From positions 49,199-113,198 of the forward strand of contig JARKIF010000108.1 in the NCBI GenBank assembly GCA_029378245.1: a DNA stretch of 64,000 nucleotides. The letters are read 5' to 3'. The number at the start of each line of letters is the position of its first letter. The stretch's first letter is position 1. This document shows, one piece after another, positions 1 to 10,884 of the stretch. The notes beneath the pieces were generated by a model. The model saw only the letters and a program-made list of their open reading frames with translations. It did no database searches and was not told the origin of the DNA. This DNA comes from Roridomyces roridus (Eukaryota > Basidiomycota > Agaricomycetes > Agaricales > Mycenaceae). The translations under genes and the position numbers were made by a program.

Positions 1-921
1 ACCAGGTCCAATCTCCCGCTGATAAAGAGTTGTTCAAGGGAGTTGACGAGGTGCATGGTTTGCACGGAAAGATACTGGAACTCGAGTGTGGTGTGTGTTG
101 GATCCTTTTTTTTTTCAACTTCTTGGAGTGAATGGAATGCAGACAACTTACAGATGATATTATTTCAACAGTTCTTTTCATTACATCTTGACCATAGCGC
201 TCCTCAAGCAAGACACGGGCCATCATGCCTTCGATATGCCGCAGCCGGCCTTGATTTTCCGCGTGGTGCACGACCGCCCTATGCTCTAGGCGCAGAGTGC
301 TCTCCACGGAAGCACCGGCAGCAGATTCAACTTTTTGTTCAATTCGAGCGGTCGAAAAGGCCTGCTGGAGGTAAGAACGGGCTGGCAAGTCGAATGTTGA
401 ACTCACCGTGAATTTAATATAGCAGCTCATCACATGTTCCCTCAGACGCCGAATCTCACTCTCCATTTTGTCGCGTTTCATCCACATCTTGACCTGCGAA
501 CCAAAGCCCCGAAATTTGCTGCTGGCCGCCTTTTTCCTGGGTTGCATTTCGAGACAAATGTCAAGGACGTGCAACAGATCCCTGCAATACTTCATGAGAA
601 AAATATACATGCCAGCAAAAATGAAAAACGCACGCCTTCAAGTCCCCGAGTGCGGCCAAAAGTGCCGGTGCCATGTATTCATCATCGTGTCCACGCGTGA
701 GGTTGGCTATGTCGGCCAGCGACCGGAGAATGTCGTTGACGAGCTCGCGCAGTCGCCGCCTATTTTCGGACACCTGCCTTCGTCTGAGCTTGGCATGTAC
801 TAGACGGAATCAAATCGCGTACCTTTTCTATCGATTCTCTGATGCTCTGACCGACCTCAATGAGATCTTTGATGAAGGTAGCCAGCGTAATGATAGTCGT
901 GGTCGCGGTTATCGGGTCCAT
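1..921 (-). CDS. TPR-family protein, copy 1 (N-terminal part, cut by window edge)
   Basis: This is the 5' part of a gene paralogous to the one at 1762-5236. The start codon at 921 opens an N-terminus beginning MDPITATTTIITLATFIKDL. Exons can be placed at 823-921, 634-773, 407-581, 152-361 and from 104 leftward out of the window. Exon lengths of 99, 140, 175 and 210 nt match copy 2 (99, 140, 172, 210), and reading phase is kept throughout. The encoded part holds the helical N-terminal domain and the linker rich in RIE/RLEH; the TPR part lies outside the window. All visible exons are open, so nothing marks it as a pseudogene. The last intron (105-151) has an A-rich run next to its acceptor, which is unusual. 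Its function is unknown; see copy 2. Confidence 0.8.
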
Positions 922-1019
922 GCTGGATTTCGTAGGCAGAGGACGCTGGCAAAGTGGAGGTCCGAAACAAGTTTAATAAGGTGGTGCACAGCAATGTTTC
1001 GGGAGCAACGCCGATGCTT

Positions 1020-1095
1020 TGTCAAGCATTGTCAAGCATATTGACAATTGTCATGGGAAGATCTCTCGGGGGTAGTTGGACAGCTGTGAAGAGTA
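1020..1095. repeat. Duplicated upstream segment of the TPR genes
   Basis: This stretch upstream of TPR copy 1 shares a recognisable core, including catgggaagatctctcg, with about 5330-5420 upstream of TPR copy 2. It shows that the tandem duplication carried the 5' flank as well as the coding region. The rest of 922-1261 shows no gene. Confidence 0.6.
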
Positions 1096-1261
1096 ACGGA
1101 GAACTTCGGCTGGGTTTCAAGCAACAAGTGGCGGATACGAAGAACGGACGGGAAAATTTCCTGGATGCCGAATTTCTTGAAGACACAGCAGATTTGGATT
1201 TCCGGGTCGAGTCTGAGTCTGGCTCTTGAGAGTTGGTAAATGCCGTAGTAGATCCTTTAAT

Positions 1262-1495
1262 CGGCGCCGATGCGTACGCGCGTATCGACATCTACGCGCA
1301 GATTAGAAGCATCTCATAGGTCTAGCGATCCGCCGAATTGAACAACGATGCCCAGCGGGCCAGAGTGGACCCTGTATCCGCCTCGACACTGAGACAGGTT
1401 TCCGCACGACATGAGCAGCGCGACTGCCTGACTAGGACGGTCTGTGCCCGCAAGCTGGAGCGCACTGGCAGTCAGGCTGGCCAAACTTCAAAGAG
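1262..1495 (-). pseudogene. Relic of the F-box/ankyrin gene
   Basis: Read on the plus strand this segment follows 5835-6000, which lies inside the intact ankyrin gene at 5486-6469. Shared landmarks in the same order are aagcatctcat, gatgcccagcg, cctcgac.ctgaga, atgagcag and cggtctgtgc followed by ggagcgca. Short insertions and deletions break every frame. Its place just upstream of TPR copy 1 mirrors the place of the intact ankyrin gene upstream of TPR copy 2. It is therefore best read as the decayed ankyrin member of the first tandem unit. No gene is visible from 1496 to 1761. Confidence 0.7.
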
Positions 1496-1761
1496 GCAAG
1501 ACTCGGTTCGCCGTGGTCGGCCACAGGGAAATTGGTCGCTGTTTAGCCCAGCAGGGTAGCGGCCTCGATCTTTCCCGCTTGCGCGCCGGCGCGATGGGCT
1601 GCTTTTGAAGTGATGCATGGTGTTGGGCGAAAACAAAGAAGATGTGCGATCACGATGCAAATTCACATGTCTGATTCGACCTCCGCTTTTCTCCTGCCTC
1701 CATCTCCTGCCACCTGTATCGCCAACTATACCCAATTTAGAACAAGATCTAAGACAGTAAT

Positions 1762-4700
1762 TTAAATCGTCTCGAGAACATCCTCGTATTCGTCGCCAGA
1801 GTCCTCTGTCGCGGTCTCATAATCTTCGTCCCCCTCAGCCTCTTGGTCATCCTCCAAAAAATGCCCCGCAAAATCAAAGAACAGGAAATCCCGCCCGGCC
1901 TCTAAGACTTCAACCCTGCTTCGCACCTCTGCTAATTCTGTCCGTACTGCCGCAGCACGCTCGGTCTTGTACTCCAGTAGATCTTTCAATACCTCTTCCA
2001 GGTCTGAAAGAAGGGGTGTCTCGTTCTTTGAAGCGTTCCGCAAGATATCAGCAGCTTCTTCGCAAGCTGTTAAGCCCTCGTGTCGGCGGTCAAGTTGCTG
2101 CAATATCGAAGCTTGATGTCGCAGACTGCGTGCGAGGGAAGGTGACTCGACCGGCGCCAGCGAAGCAATTTCTCTGTAGAATTTGGTGGCCTCCTCAGCT
2201 CGCTCCAGTGCTGCTTCCAGCTTTCCGGTGGCTTCCAGTCGCAGAGATAGCGAGTAGAAACACTCTGCTCCCAACTCTTGCAGCGTTCGAGGCATGTAGA
2301 AGAAATACCTCCACATGTCTGTCTTGTTTTCGACGTAGAACGATGTTGCTTCCTCGACGGCAGCTAGAGCATCCTCATTGCGGCCGAATCTCGCAAGACA
2401 ATCAGCAAGAATTAGGAGATAGCGAATTAGAGTGTATCTTGTTCGCTCGGTGGCATGTTCAAAATCTCGTTGCCGCCCAACAACGATAACTTGCTCGACC
2501 TGTTGGAATGTTTTCTGAGACTGGCCGAGATGGTTCCGGATAGCCGCAAGCTCCGCAAAGGCAGTCGGAAACCAAAGATCCAGTCGACCCTCCAATTTAG
2601 GATCCTTCTCAGCGTTGGCCATGGCAGTCGTCAACAACGTGGACGCTTTCCGGTATTGGCCCACGCGTCGGTAAATCCGTGCCTGCAGCCAAGACAACCA
2701 CAAGACGTCAAGCTTTGTGGCCGCCCCGGTCGGTGCAGTCATCTGCGCAGCCTGCATGGCATCGAGAATGCGACCTGTATCGTATACGATGAATGGACGC
2801 CGAAGTTGTATTTCGAATAATTGATCAGTAGATTCTGGATCGTCTTTCCGGAGGTACGAAGTTCGCCGTTCGATGGCTTCATTCACGCGGGCCAGAGCAG
2901 TGTCGAAAAGCCCGGCTGACCAGAGGGCCCAGGAGGAAGCGGCAACCAGTCCGGAGACAAGGTCTTTCCCGAGTGGTGGAATTGAACTGCGTGTCCGTCG
3001 GTAGTGCGCAATGATAGAATCTGCAATTTCTATCAAAGCTAATCTGTTCTTGGGTGGAACAGCTGGGATGACCGTGTCTTGTATGTCATTTAATGCCCAG
3101 TAGATGGCGCCGTCCGAGGTCAAGAGAGTTGGATTCGTCAAGAGAGATGAGACAACATCCCGAAGAATGGCGAGACTCTCGTCAAAGTGGACTGTGAAGG
3201 CGTATATCACTAGCTCATTCACACCGTCCGGAGGAAATTCCAAGTTAAGATAATATATCCGGATGACATCCTCGAGGAACTGCCCGCCATAGGAATGGAG
3301 CTCATCCACAACGTAGCGGATACGTCGGGGATTGAACGACGGCGGAGGAACCAATCCATCCCGTGGCTCCAGCAGTTTCCGCAACTCTGTCATCGATATT
3401 TCGGAATCCGGCGGATTAAGAATGAGGCAGATATAGGCGCAGACGAGGCGGAAAAATGAGGCAGCGAAGTTTTCGCGGTAGTGATGAGCGAGGCTGCGGA
3501 CCAACAGGACGCTGTCGTGAAGCATCTGGAGAGTCAAGTCCCCTCCTTCCGCAAGGGTGCAGATTTGATGAATGAAAGTGTCGATATGCTCCGCGAATGG
3601 AGGACGTATAGATCCTGAAAATTCAAGGACCGTTTGGAACCCATTCTTCAGGACTTCGTAGGCCTCCATGTGTCGGTTGAGGGAGGAGAGGATTTCTCCC
3701 AAGAAGAATAAGACCTGGGAGGACGTAAAGATGGTGTATTCTTCTGGTGTCCCTCTAACGATCGGGGCTCCGGACGCGGCGAGCTGCGCAACCAGGGGGC
3801 GGGAGACAGTAGCGGCCACCTGAGCGAGAGATACAGCCTCGGCAGAGCGTTTGTTCAGGTTCAGCACGCGGGCGTGTGTAGCCATGAGATTTGCGCCCCA
3901 CATCTGCCAGTGGATATCATTGAACTTTGGCGAAGTCTCCCAGTCCACCAGAGCTTGTTCGCTTGTCTGCAAAGCCAGCTCGTACTGCATTTGGACTTGG
4001 TAGTTGACAACAAGTTCGTGTCGCAATGATGAGATCCTTGGAACAATTTGCTCCTCAGACTCGCCACAGGCAATGAAATGTCTGAACATCTGGATGGCAA
4101 AGTCGCTCCAAGCTATGGCTTCGGATCTTAATCCAGATTGAGCCAGATCAACCTCGATATTGTGCTCGATGTCTGTTACACAGATCGCCGAGCCTTGGTT
4201 GGTGGCAAAATTGTGAATTCGGAGCACCATCCCCAAAATCCGATGCAGAATGTGCGACGGCGTGGTAGCCTGAGCAAAGACAGGGTATCCCAGCGGCGGC
4301 AGGGAGTCGTTTTCAGTTTGAAACTCTAATCTCCCGCTGACAAAGACTTGTCGGAGAGAGTCGACAAGGTGTAAGGCTTGCACAGAAAGGTACTGGGACT
4401 CGAGAGTCATGCGTGTTGGATCCTACAACGATAATGTTCAACTTTCGGAGTCTTGAAAAGGGAGAGGACTTACAGACGCTATGATTTCAACTGTTCTTTT
4501 CATTACATCTTGACCATAACGCTCCTCAAGCAGGACACGGGCCATCATGCCCTCGATATGCCGCAATTTGCCTTGGTTTTCCGCATGGTGCACGACCGCC
4601 CTATGCTCGATGCGCAAAGTTGTATCCATGGAAGCACCGGCAGCAGATTCAACTTTTTGTTCGATTCGCGCAGTCGAAAAGGCCTTTTGGATAATATAAA

Positions 4701-5236
4701 AATGAGCGTGTCGCAAGTTGTATTACTCACCGTGAATTTAATATAGCAGCTCATAACATGTTCCCGCAGACGCCGAATCTCACTCTCAATTTTGTCACGT
4801 TTTATCCACATCTTGACCTGCGAACCAAGACCCCGTAATTTGCTGACTTCTTTCTTTGTCGGATACATTCCGAGACAAATGTCAAGCACGTGTAACAGAT
4901 CTCTGGACAACTTCATGAGAGAAATATGTTGACAGAAAAAAGTAACGCACGCTTTCAAATCTCCCAGTGCGGCCAATAGTGTCGGCGCCATGTATTCATC
5001 ATCGTGCCCACGCGTGAGGTTGGCCATGTCTGCCAGTGATCGGAGAATGTCGTTGACGAGTTCGCGTAGACGTCGTCGATTTTCGGACACCTACTGCCGT
5101 CTGAGCTTGGACCGAATCTAGAAGGAAAGTCACGCACCTTTTCGATCGATTCCTTAATGCTCTGGCCGACTTCAATGAGATCCTTGATAAAGGTCGCCAG
5201 CGTTATGATAGTGGTGGTAGCGGATATTGGGTCCAT
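1762..5236 (-). CDS. Large TPR-like protein with helical N-terminal domain, copy 2
   Basis: Five exons (5138-5236, 4951-5090, 4731-4902, 4474-4683, 1762-4422) give an open frame of 1093 residues. Residues 1 to about 130 form a helical domain starting MDPISATTTIITLATFIKDL. An Arg/Glu-rich segment (RLREH, RIEQK, RIEHR, RHIEGMMARVL) follows. From about residue 210 to the end there are repeated helical hairpins of TPR type, with many A..A.ea.. helices. The C-terminus is acidic (many E, D). The N-terminus resembles in style the four-helix domains of fungal NLR-like and MLKL-like proteins; this is inferred by eye. Similar TPR proteins are expanded in mushroom genomes and no reaction is known. There is no NB-ARC or NACHT P-loop, so it is not a complete STAND protein. 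It is the only full-length member of the three copies here. Confidence 0.85.
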
Positions 5237-5485
5237 TCTTGATTACGGCGACTCGGAAGCAGGACGAGGGCAAGGTGGAGGTCCGAAGCAAGTAAGTAAG
5301 CCACGGTGCACAGCAATGAAAGCCCGATGCATGTCAAGCGGCATTGGCATGGGAAGATCTCTCGAGTTACATATCGGGTAATGAACAGCACGGAGTCTGA
5401 TAACAGCTTTGAAGATGAGGGCAGTGGAGCACAGCTTGCTTAGCGAAAGAACACACGCAGGACTGAAAAAGAGGAAATTTATTAG

Positions 5486-6469
5486 TCAAGATATGTTTGG
5501 CATCCACTGCTCCGCCTCCGCAAGCATCCCCTCGACCATTTCCAAGAAATCGGGCTCGGTATGGCCGGCAGCCTTGGCGAGCGCATCGAGATACCTCGAA
5601 ACGGTAGCCAGGACGGTGTCCCTGCTGGCCCCATACGCCAAAAGCAGCGCCATGGTCTGCTTCCGCCTCTCATCAAGCGGTAAACCCCTCCATGGCGGCA
5701 CGTCCTTCGGTGCGTAGATGTCCGGGCGCGGCAGGTTCATAGCGATGTACAAGAGACTCGCATGGTTCGGGACGAAATGCCCTCTGGACAACCGTTGATA
5801 CGGTACGATGACCTCGGCTTTGGCACCCGCGCGCAATAAGCATCTCATGAGGTCAATGGAGCCGCCGACCTGGAGAGCGATGCCCAGCGCAGGTCCTTTG
5901 TCAGCCTCGACGCTGAGACTGGCTCCGCGTGATATGAGCAGCTCGACTGTCTCGATATGGCGGTCTGTGCACGCGAGGTGGAGCGCAGTCTGGCCAAAGA
6001 CATGAGCCCCGTATTTGTGGTCTATCGGTGCGCCATAGTCGAGCAGCAGAGAGATCATGGCGACGTCTCGCTGGCTCGTGGCTACATGGAGTGGCTGTTT
6101 TTCCATCAAGTCCCATGTCGCCCCGGGGTCAGCGCCAGCCTTTAAGAGCAGGGCGGCGATCTCGAGGCTGCCCGCTTCGGTGGCGACGTGAATGGGTTTC
6201 TCTTTATTGAACCCGTAGTCGCTGGGGTTCACAGAGTGAGGCGGAGAGAGTAGTTTAGCCACGATGTGCGGTTTCGATTCCTCGGATGCCCAGAGTAACA
6301 AGTCGCGAGCAAGATCTGAGGTCAGACGCGACTCGAGTTCGGGTTGAAGGATCTCATGGAGGCGGGTACAAGTCAAGAGGAGTACATTGAGAGAAGACAA
6401 GGGCAGGAAAAGAGATATTTGAAGGACAAGCTCAGTCGGTAGTTCGTCGAAGGGATTCAAGGTGGGCAT
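5486..6469 (-). CDS. F-box and ankyrin-repeat protein
   Basis: A single open exon encodes 327 residues. Residues 6-50 (FDELPTELVLQISLFLPLSS and following) form an F-box-like domain with the usual LP.E....I pattern. Ankyrin repeats follow from about 85 to 280; clear ones include KPIHVATEAGSLEIAALLLK, QPLHVATSQRDVAMISLLLD and TALHLACTDRHIETVELLIS. In this family the F-box binds Skp1 in an SCF ubiquitin ligase and the repeats bind a substrate; the substrate is unknown. The gene lies upstream of TPR copy 2 on the same strand with a gap of about 250 bp. A decayed version of the same pair lies upstream of TPR copy 1, so this gene belongs to a duplicated two-gene unit. Confidence 0.85.
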   Translation of the reverse strand: MPTLNPFDELPTELVLQISLFLPLSSLNVLLLTCTRLHEILQPELESRLTSDLARDLLLWASEESKPHIVAKLLSPPHSVNPSDYGFNKEKPIHVATEAGSLEIAALLLKAGADPGATWDLMEKQPLHVATSQRDVAMISLLLDYGAPIDHKYGAHVFGQTALHLACTDRHIETVELLISRGASLSVEADKGPALGIALQVGGSIDLMRCLLRAGAKAEVIVPYQRLSRGHFVPNHASLLYIAMNLPRPDIYAPKDVPPWRGLPLDERRKQTMALLLAYGASRDTVLATVSRYLDALAKAAGHTEPDFLEMVEGMLAEAEQWMPNIS

Positions 6470-8359
6470 TGATGCGAATCAAGTCTCTTCTCTGGCCTCC
6501 ACATCCCAGATCTCTATCTCTGGCTCGGCTTCCTTTAAAACGTCCGCTGTAGCGCTCACAGGCAGTCATGGAAGCGGCGAGCAACAAAAAGGCCAAAATT
6601 TCTGGGAAGGATGGACCAAGGTCGAAAACGGAAAGGAGGAAGGAAGAAACAAAGGCCAACGTGCGTTTGCTCTGCTCTGTGTGCGTTCTCTTTACTGAAG
6701 TTTCTCAAGGCTACACAGCCGCGATTCCTGTGCCAATAGCGAGATAGTGAAGCCCTAGGCATCGACCTTTCGAGGCACGAATAACAAGGATTCTAGACGT
6801 CAAAGATCTTGTCTTTTACACGGAGCATGGGCTGCCAATACTCCCAACGGCTGCGACCTCCAGCCCAAACGTCCCTATCTCGATACATCTCCCCAACCCC
6901 GGTTCCACGTCCGTCCACCCTTCATCGCGTTGACGTTCGGCCATGCCATGCATGCTCTACCCGCGTACCAAGCGACCGGAATCGCACGCGGAACTGAAAA
7001 AAGCGGGTCACTACTCAGACCATCCGTTCGTTCCTACTTGTGTGCTGCAAACACCTACTGACGCGCGCTTAGCAGAACGTACCAGCGCAATAGCTGCTCA
7101 TGCTTGAACACATTCTCGACAATGACCTATTCCATCATATAGTACGGCCGATGTCTTATATAAAGTCAGATGGCCGGATAGAGACCCCAGAGGAGCACTT
7201 TTGCATGGTCTCTCGCAAGGGAAACGAACGGCGCACTCGATTGACTGCGCAGTGGTATGTGCGTCCCAAGATCTGTCAGGGCAGACTATTGACATGCTTT
7301 CAGCGTCTCACCGAGAATGGCAAGGAGCTCACCAGAGTCGACCCCATCCACTGCGACTCTGGTATCGTCGTTTATATCAATTCGTCCAGCCCTTTTTCGA
7401 CTATGTAAAGGTTCTTCAAGCCTTGCGAACCTTCCTCGCCGCGTCCTGCAGCTGGCCAGGCATAACGCTTGCCCAGATTAGGCCCAAGTCGAGACACACA
7501 TCCTCCTTCTCACTCCGGCCGCTCCCAAGCCCTTCTCCATCAGCAACGCTCCGCCTGCGCCATTCATCAGCCCAATCCTAATCGGTCGAGTCGGATCTCA
7601 AAGCCCTCAAACTGTGCCACTCAATGTGCATCGACACGGCCCTTCGCCACTATCATCCGCGCGGGCGGCCCTGAAACCCAGGCTCGCATGGCTCATCAAA
7701 AATGGTGCAGGCGAGAGATTCAGACACGCGGTGAGGCGGGCATGACCCGAGGAAGACGCACGGGCGGGTGTCGAGTTGTTCTAAAAGAAGCCGAGGCTCG
7801 CGAACGGGCCTGGGTATGGCAAATTCAAGCGGATTCTGAATCAATCTGATTCTTTGAGCGGATGGCGCGCATGGCTAGGCATGGGGGAAAGCATCGTGCT
7901 GCTGTTGTGGATATTGGGAACCCCGCGGTAATACATATGAGCAAGGCGGCGGCGGCGGTTGGGTGCAAGGATGAGGAGGTGCTCAAGCGATTCATGGCGT
8001 TGGCGAGGCCTTGGGCTGTAAGCGTTCATCCTTTCTCTGCGCACATGTTACTTAGATTCACATCCAGGGGCATTACTAAAGCAAGAGCCGGGAACGGTGC
8101 TGGCTCGCGGAGCTCACGCCACCTCCTGCCACCTCCCGGGCCCGACGTGATGCAGCAACCGCTTGCAACGCTCGACCAGCAGCCTACGGCGTTATACGCC
8201 AGTCTGCCTCCACGCACGCGGCGCTTGTCATCTTCGCCGGTCATTCCGACCCCCGCTAAATGACGTTACTCAATGCCTGCAAGACATCCGAGTGGGCCAT
8301 TCGGAGCGGTCTTTTATTCCTTGGAGTCGTTTCGTGAATAGTAGTACATCTGCATTATC
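6470..8359. other. Long stretch without a convincing gene
   Basis: Several open frames of 60-133 codons occur on both strands (for example near 7100-7408, 7469-7849 and 7862-8263 on the plus strand). None has a recognisable domain or consistent splice partners, and they overlap one another. A TATA-like tatataa lies near 7156 without a clear gene behind it. The stretch may hold a decayed gene, but no family can be named. Confidence 0.5.
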
Positions 8360-9516
8360 TCAAATCCAAAACTCGTCATCGAAATCTGGCTCGTCCTCGT
8401 TGCTCTCGATATTCCCGTCCTCTCGTTTAAAGAGCGTGCAATAGAAAGCCTTGTCTTTGAAGAGCTCTGAACCAATAGCGACCTTGCGCAAAGATGCGCA
8501 ACCCGTAAACATGTCCATCCCAAAATCCCCGAGGTCGGCCGTGTTGGTGACACCATAAGTACGTGCCGTCCCCGCGAAGCAGATTCCACGCCGTAAACAG
8601 AGAGTCAAGGTCTCGAGACAGGTAAACAATTTGAGAACGTGGCTCGGAGTCTCCTCCAGTGCGAAAAAAGTGAGCTACAATTCAGATTCAGTCTCAAGGG
8701 CCCCGGATGCATCTCCTGGACACTCACCAATCGCTCCTTTTCGTTGATCCCCAAATGCTGCAAATCGGGCAGAGCATGCGCGACTTGATGTATGATGGCA
8801 GCAGTCGAGGAGCCCCAGTCCATACCTTCCCGAACGACCGTCAACGTCTTGAGAGTCGGGGCGAAGCGGCACAACTCGGAAAGCCCGTCGACGTACTCTG
8901 AGCGATCGTAATGGATTTGAATACGCTCGAGGGGCCTGCCTTCGGGGATGTCGAGCACCATATAGAGGGGCGCGTCGATGGCGACGAGATTGTTTAGCCT
9001 CTCGTCGAAGGATAGGTATTCCGAATCGCGTGGGGATGGTAGGGAGAGTACGCGTATACCGGTCTGATTGTCCAAGAACGTCTCGATGCCCGTGTCGAGG
9101 GCAAAGTAAGAGTTGGAGAAGTGCTCGAGGCGGAAAGCACATTCTTCAATCATCCACGTTTGGACCGAGACGTCCGATGGGAGGCCGGGGACCTGGAATA
9201 CCGACAGATGCTTGAGATTGACACACAGGGCGAGCGCGCGGCTGAGTTTTGCAGCGTCTTCGGGCTCAAGGGCAACTGGCAGCTGTAGGAACAGCGAACG
9301 AACGCGTTCGGCGAGCCGCGAGTGACGCGTCACGGCCAAGCACCACGACTTGACGAGTCGCATATTGCAATCTTCCAAATCCACCGTGCGATACATGGTG
9401 CGTTGGGCTTGTTCTCGGAAAGAGGGAGATATCCTGCAGAGCGGAGCTAGGCTCACGTCGACATAGTCGCATATAATAGAGCATATTTCGGGAGGAAGTG
9501 AGAGCAAGGATGCCAT
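8360..9516 (-). CDS. F-box protein with LRR-like tail, paralogue 1
   Basis: Exons 8728-9516 and 8360-8674 are joined across a 53-nt gtgagt..tag intron and give 367 residues. The start at 9516 (MASLLSLPPEICSIICDYVD) is chosen because all paralogues begin there; the frame stays open further upstream without a conserved sequence. The first 45 residues are an F-box-like domain. The rest has irregular leucine-rich repeats such as LKHLSVFQVPGL, IRVLSLPS, LVAIDAP and LKTLTVVREG. F-box proteins recruit substrates to SCF ubiquitin ligases; this one's target is unknown. It is one of six members of the same family in the window, all about 370 residues long with one intron at the same place. Confidence 0.85.
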
Positions 9517-9631
9517 TGCGGTCGAAGATACAGTGATGGTGATGTCATCCACTCTCAATCTCGAGAAATTCCAAGGAGGAACTGGTATCGAGACCAGTCC
9601 ATAAAACAGCGCAAAATAGTACATTTTCAGT

Positions 9632-10807
9632 TCAATCAAATATAGTCGCATAGAATGAGTCCGACTCTTCCAGCTCATGATGCTGGTCATCGTCAAATGT
9701 GCTGGACTCTTCGGTAACGGTGCACGAAATCGCTTCTTGTTCCTCCTCTGCTTCTCCTCTTGCGAGCCGTACAGAAATACTAGCCTTCCGCAGGGTGGCA
9801 CAGGCCGCGAGCATTGTGAGACCACACCAAAGGAGCTCCCTGCGATCACGGAGGCCGCGACACCCCAATGGTGGCTCCGATGGAGAGACCCAACGACAAA
9901 GGTGCCAAGTCAATGTGGTAAGGGAGGTGAATTGCTGCAGGCGGCGAATGATCGAATCGTCCATAGTCGCGACACCCTGTTCGTTCGTGAGTCTTTGACA
10001 GAGATGGTATCGGTTTACTTGGCCCACCTGTCGCTCCCTTTCGTAAACGCTGAAGTGCTGCAATCGGGGGAAAACTTTGAGAACTTCATCTATGACAGCG
10101 ACGGTTGCTGAGCCGATGAATCCGCGCTCTCGAACGATAGACAGCGTCGTGAGAGTTGGTGCGAAGCGGCTCAACGAGGAAAGTTCCAAACGATCTTGGT
10201 GAATTTGGATACGCTCGAGCGGCGCGGCAGAATTGGCTTCAGCAACGCAGCCCACGACCTCGAGTGGCGCGTCAATGGCGATCAGGTTGGGAAGCTCATA
10301 TTCCCGGTACGATGACCAGGATGAGGGATCCGTAGACGGCAACGAGAGCACACGTATATGCGTTTGTTGATGAGCAAGGACGGTATAAAGGGTGTCGAAA
10401 TACGTGTTGAAGAAGCGCTCGAGCTGAAACGGGCCCTTGACTATCCAGTCCTGCGAATTGTTCTCTGGCCTGGAACCAGGCATGTGGTGCACAGCTAGGC
10501 GTTTGAGATGAACGCAAACGGCGAACGCGCGGCTGAGAAGCTCAGCTTCTTTGGGCTCCAAAGTATTCGGGAGCTGGAGTATCAAGCCCCAGACGCGGTT
10601 TGCCAAGTGAGGATTGCGCGTAATCACCAAGCACCACGACTTGACGAGCCGCATATTACAATCTTGCAGATCCACCTTGCGATACATCATCCGCTGGGCC
10701 TGGTCTCGGAAAGAATGGGAGATTCTGCAGAGCGGGGCCAGGCCCGTGTCGACATATTCGCATATAGTGGAGCATATTTCGGGCGGAAGTGAGAGCAAGG
10801 ACGCCAT
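9632..10807 (-). CDS. F-box protein with LRR-like tail, paralogue 2
   Basis: Exons 10028-10807 and 9632-9976 give 374 residues. The 51-nt intron (9977-10027, gtggg..cag) has no stop and is a multiple of three, so an unspliced message would also be translatable with 17 extra residues. The intron is accepted because the paralogues have one at the same place and some of theirs contain stops. The start at 10807 (MASLLSLPPEICSTICEYVD) matches the paralogues; an upstream in-frame ATG at 10909 would overlap the coding region of the divergent neighbour. The LRR-like tail ends in an acidic stretch. The function is presumably SCF substrate recognition. Confidence 0.85.
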   Translation of the reverse strand: MASLLSLPPEICSTICEYVDTGLAPLCRISHSFRDQAQRMMYRKVDLQDCNMRLVKSWCLVITRNPHLANRVWGLILQLPNTLEPKEAELLSRAFAVCVHLKRLAVHHMPGSRPENNSQDWIVKGPFQLERFFNTYFDTLYTVLAHQQTHIRVLSLPSTDPSSWSSYREYELPNLIAIDAPLEVVGCVAEANSAAPLERIQIHQDRLELSSLSRFAPTLTTLSIVRERGFIGSATVAVIDEVLKVFPRLQHFSVYERERQVGQVNRYHLCQRLTNEQGVATMDDSIIRRLQQFTSLTTLTWHLCRWVSPSEPPLGCRGLRDRRELLWCGLTMLAACATLRKASISVRLARGEAEEEQEAISCTVTEESSTFDDDQHHELEESDSFYATIFD

Positions 10808-10884
10808 GAGTTCGGAGGCGGGAATGGTTCCGGGCAAGTGTTGTGATGACGGCATCACCATCACTCGCTCCTTCTCAAACCACC
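10808..10884. promoter_or_regulatory. 77-bp divergent promoter between two F-box paralogues
   Basis: The two start codons at 10807 (minus) and 10885 (plus) are only 77 bp apart, so both genes must share this sequence and part of each other's 5' ends. It contains a gatgacggcatcaccatcac block. A close version, gatgacatcaccatcac, lies about 35 bp upstream of the start of the paralogue at 9516. The block may be a conserved regulatory element of the family or simply a remnant of the duplication. Confidence 0.6.

Noticed and set aside
7862..8263. A possible gene starting MARMARHGGKHRAAVVDIGN
   Set aside because: No family is recognised, the second half is Pro/Arg-rich shadow-like sequence, and overlapping frames of similar length exist on both strands.
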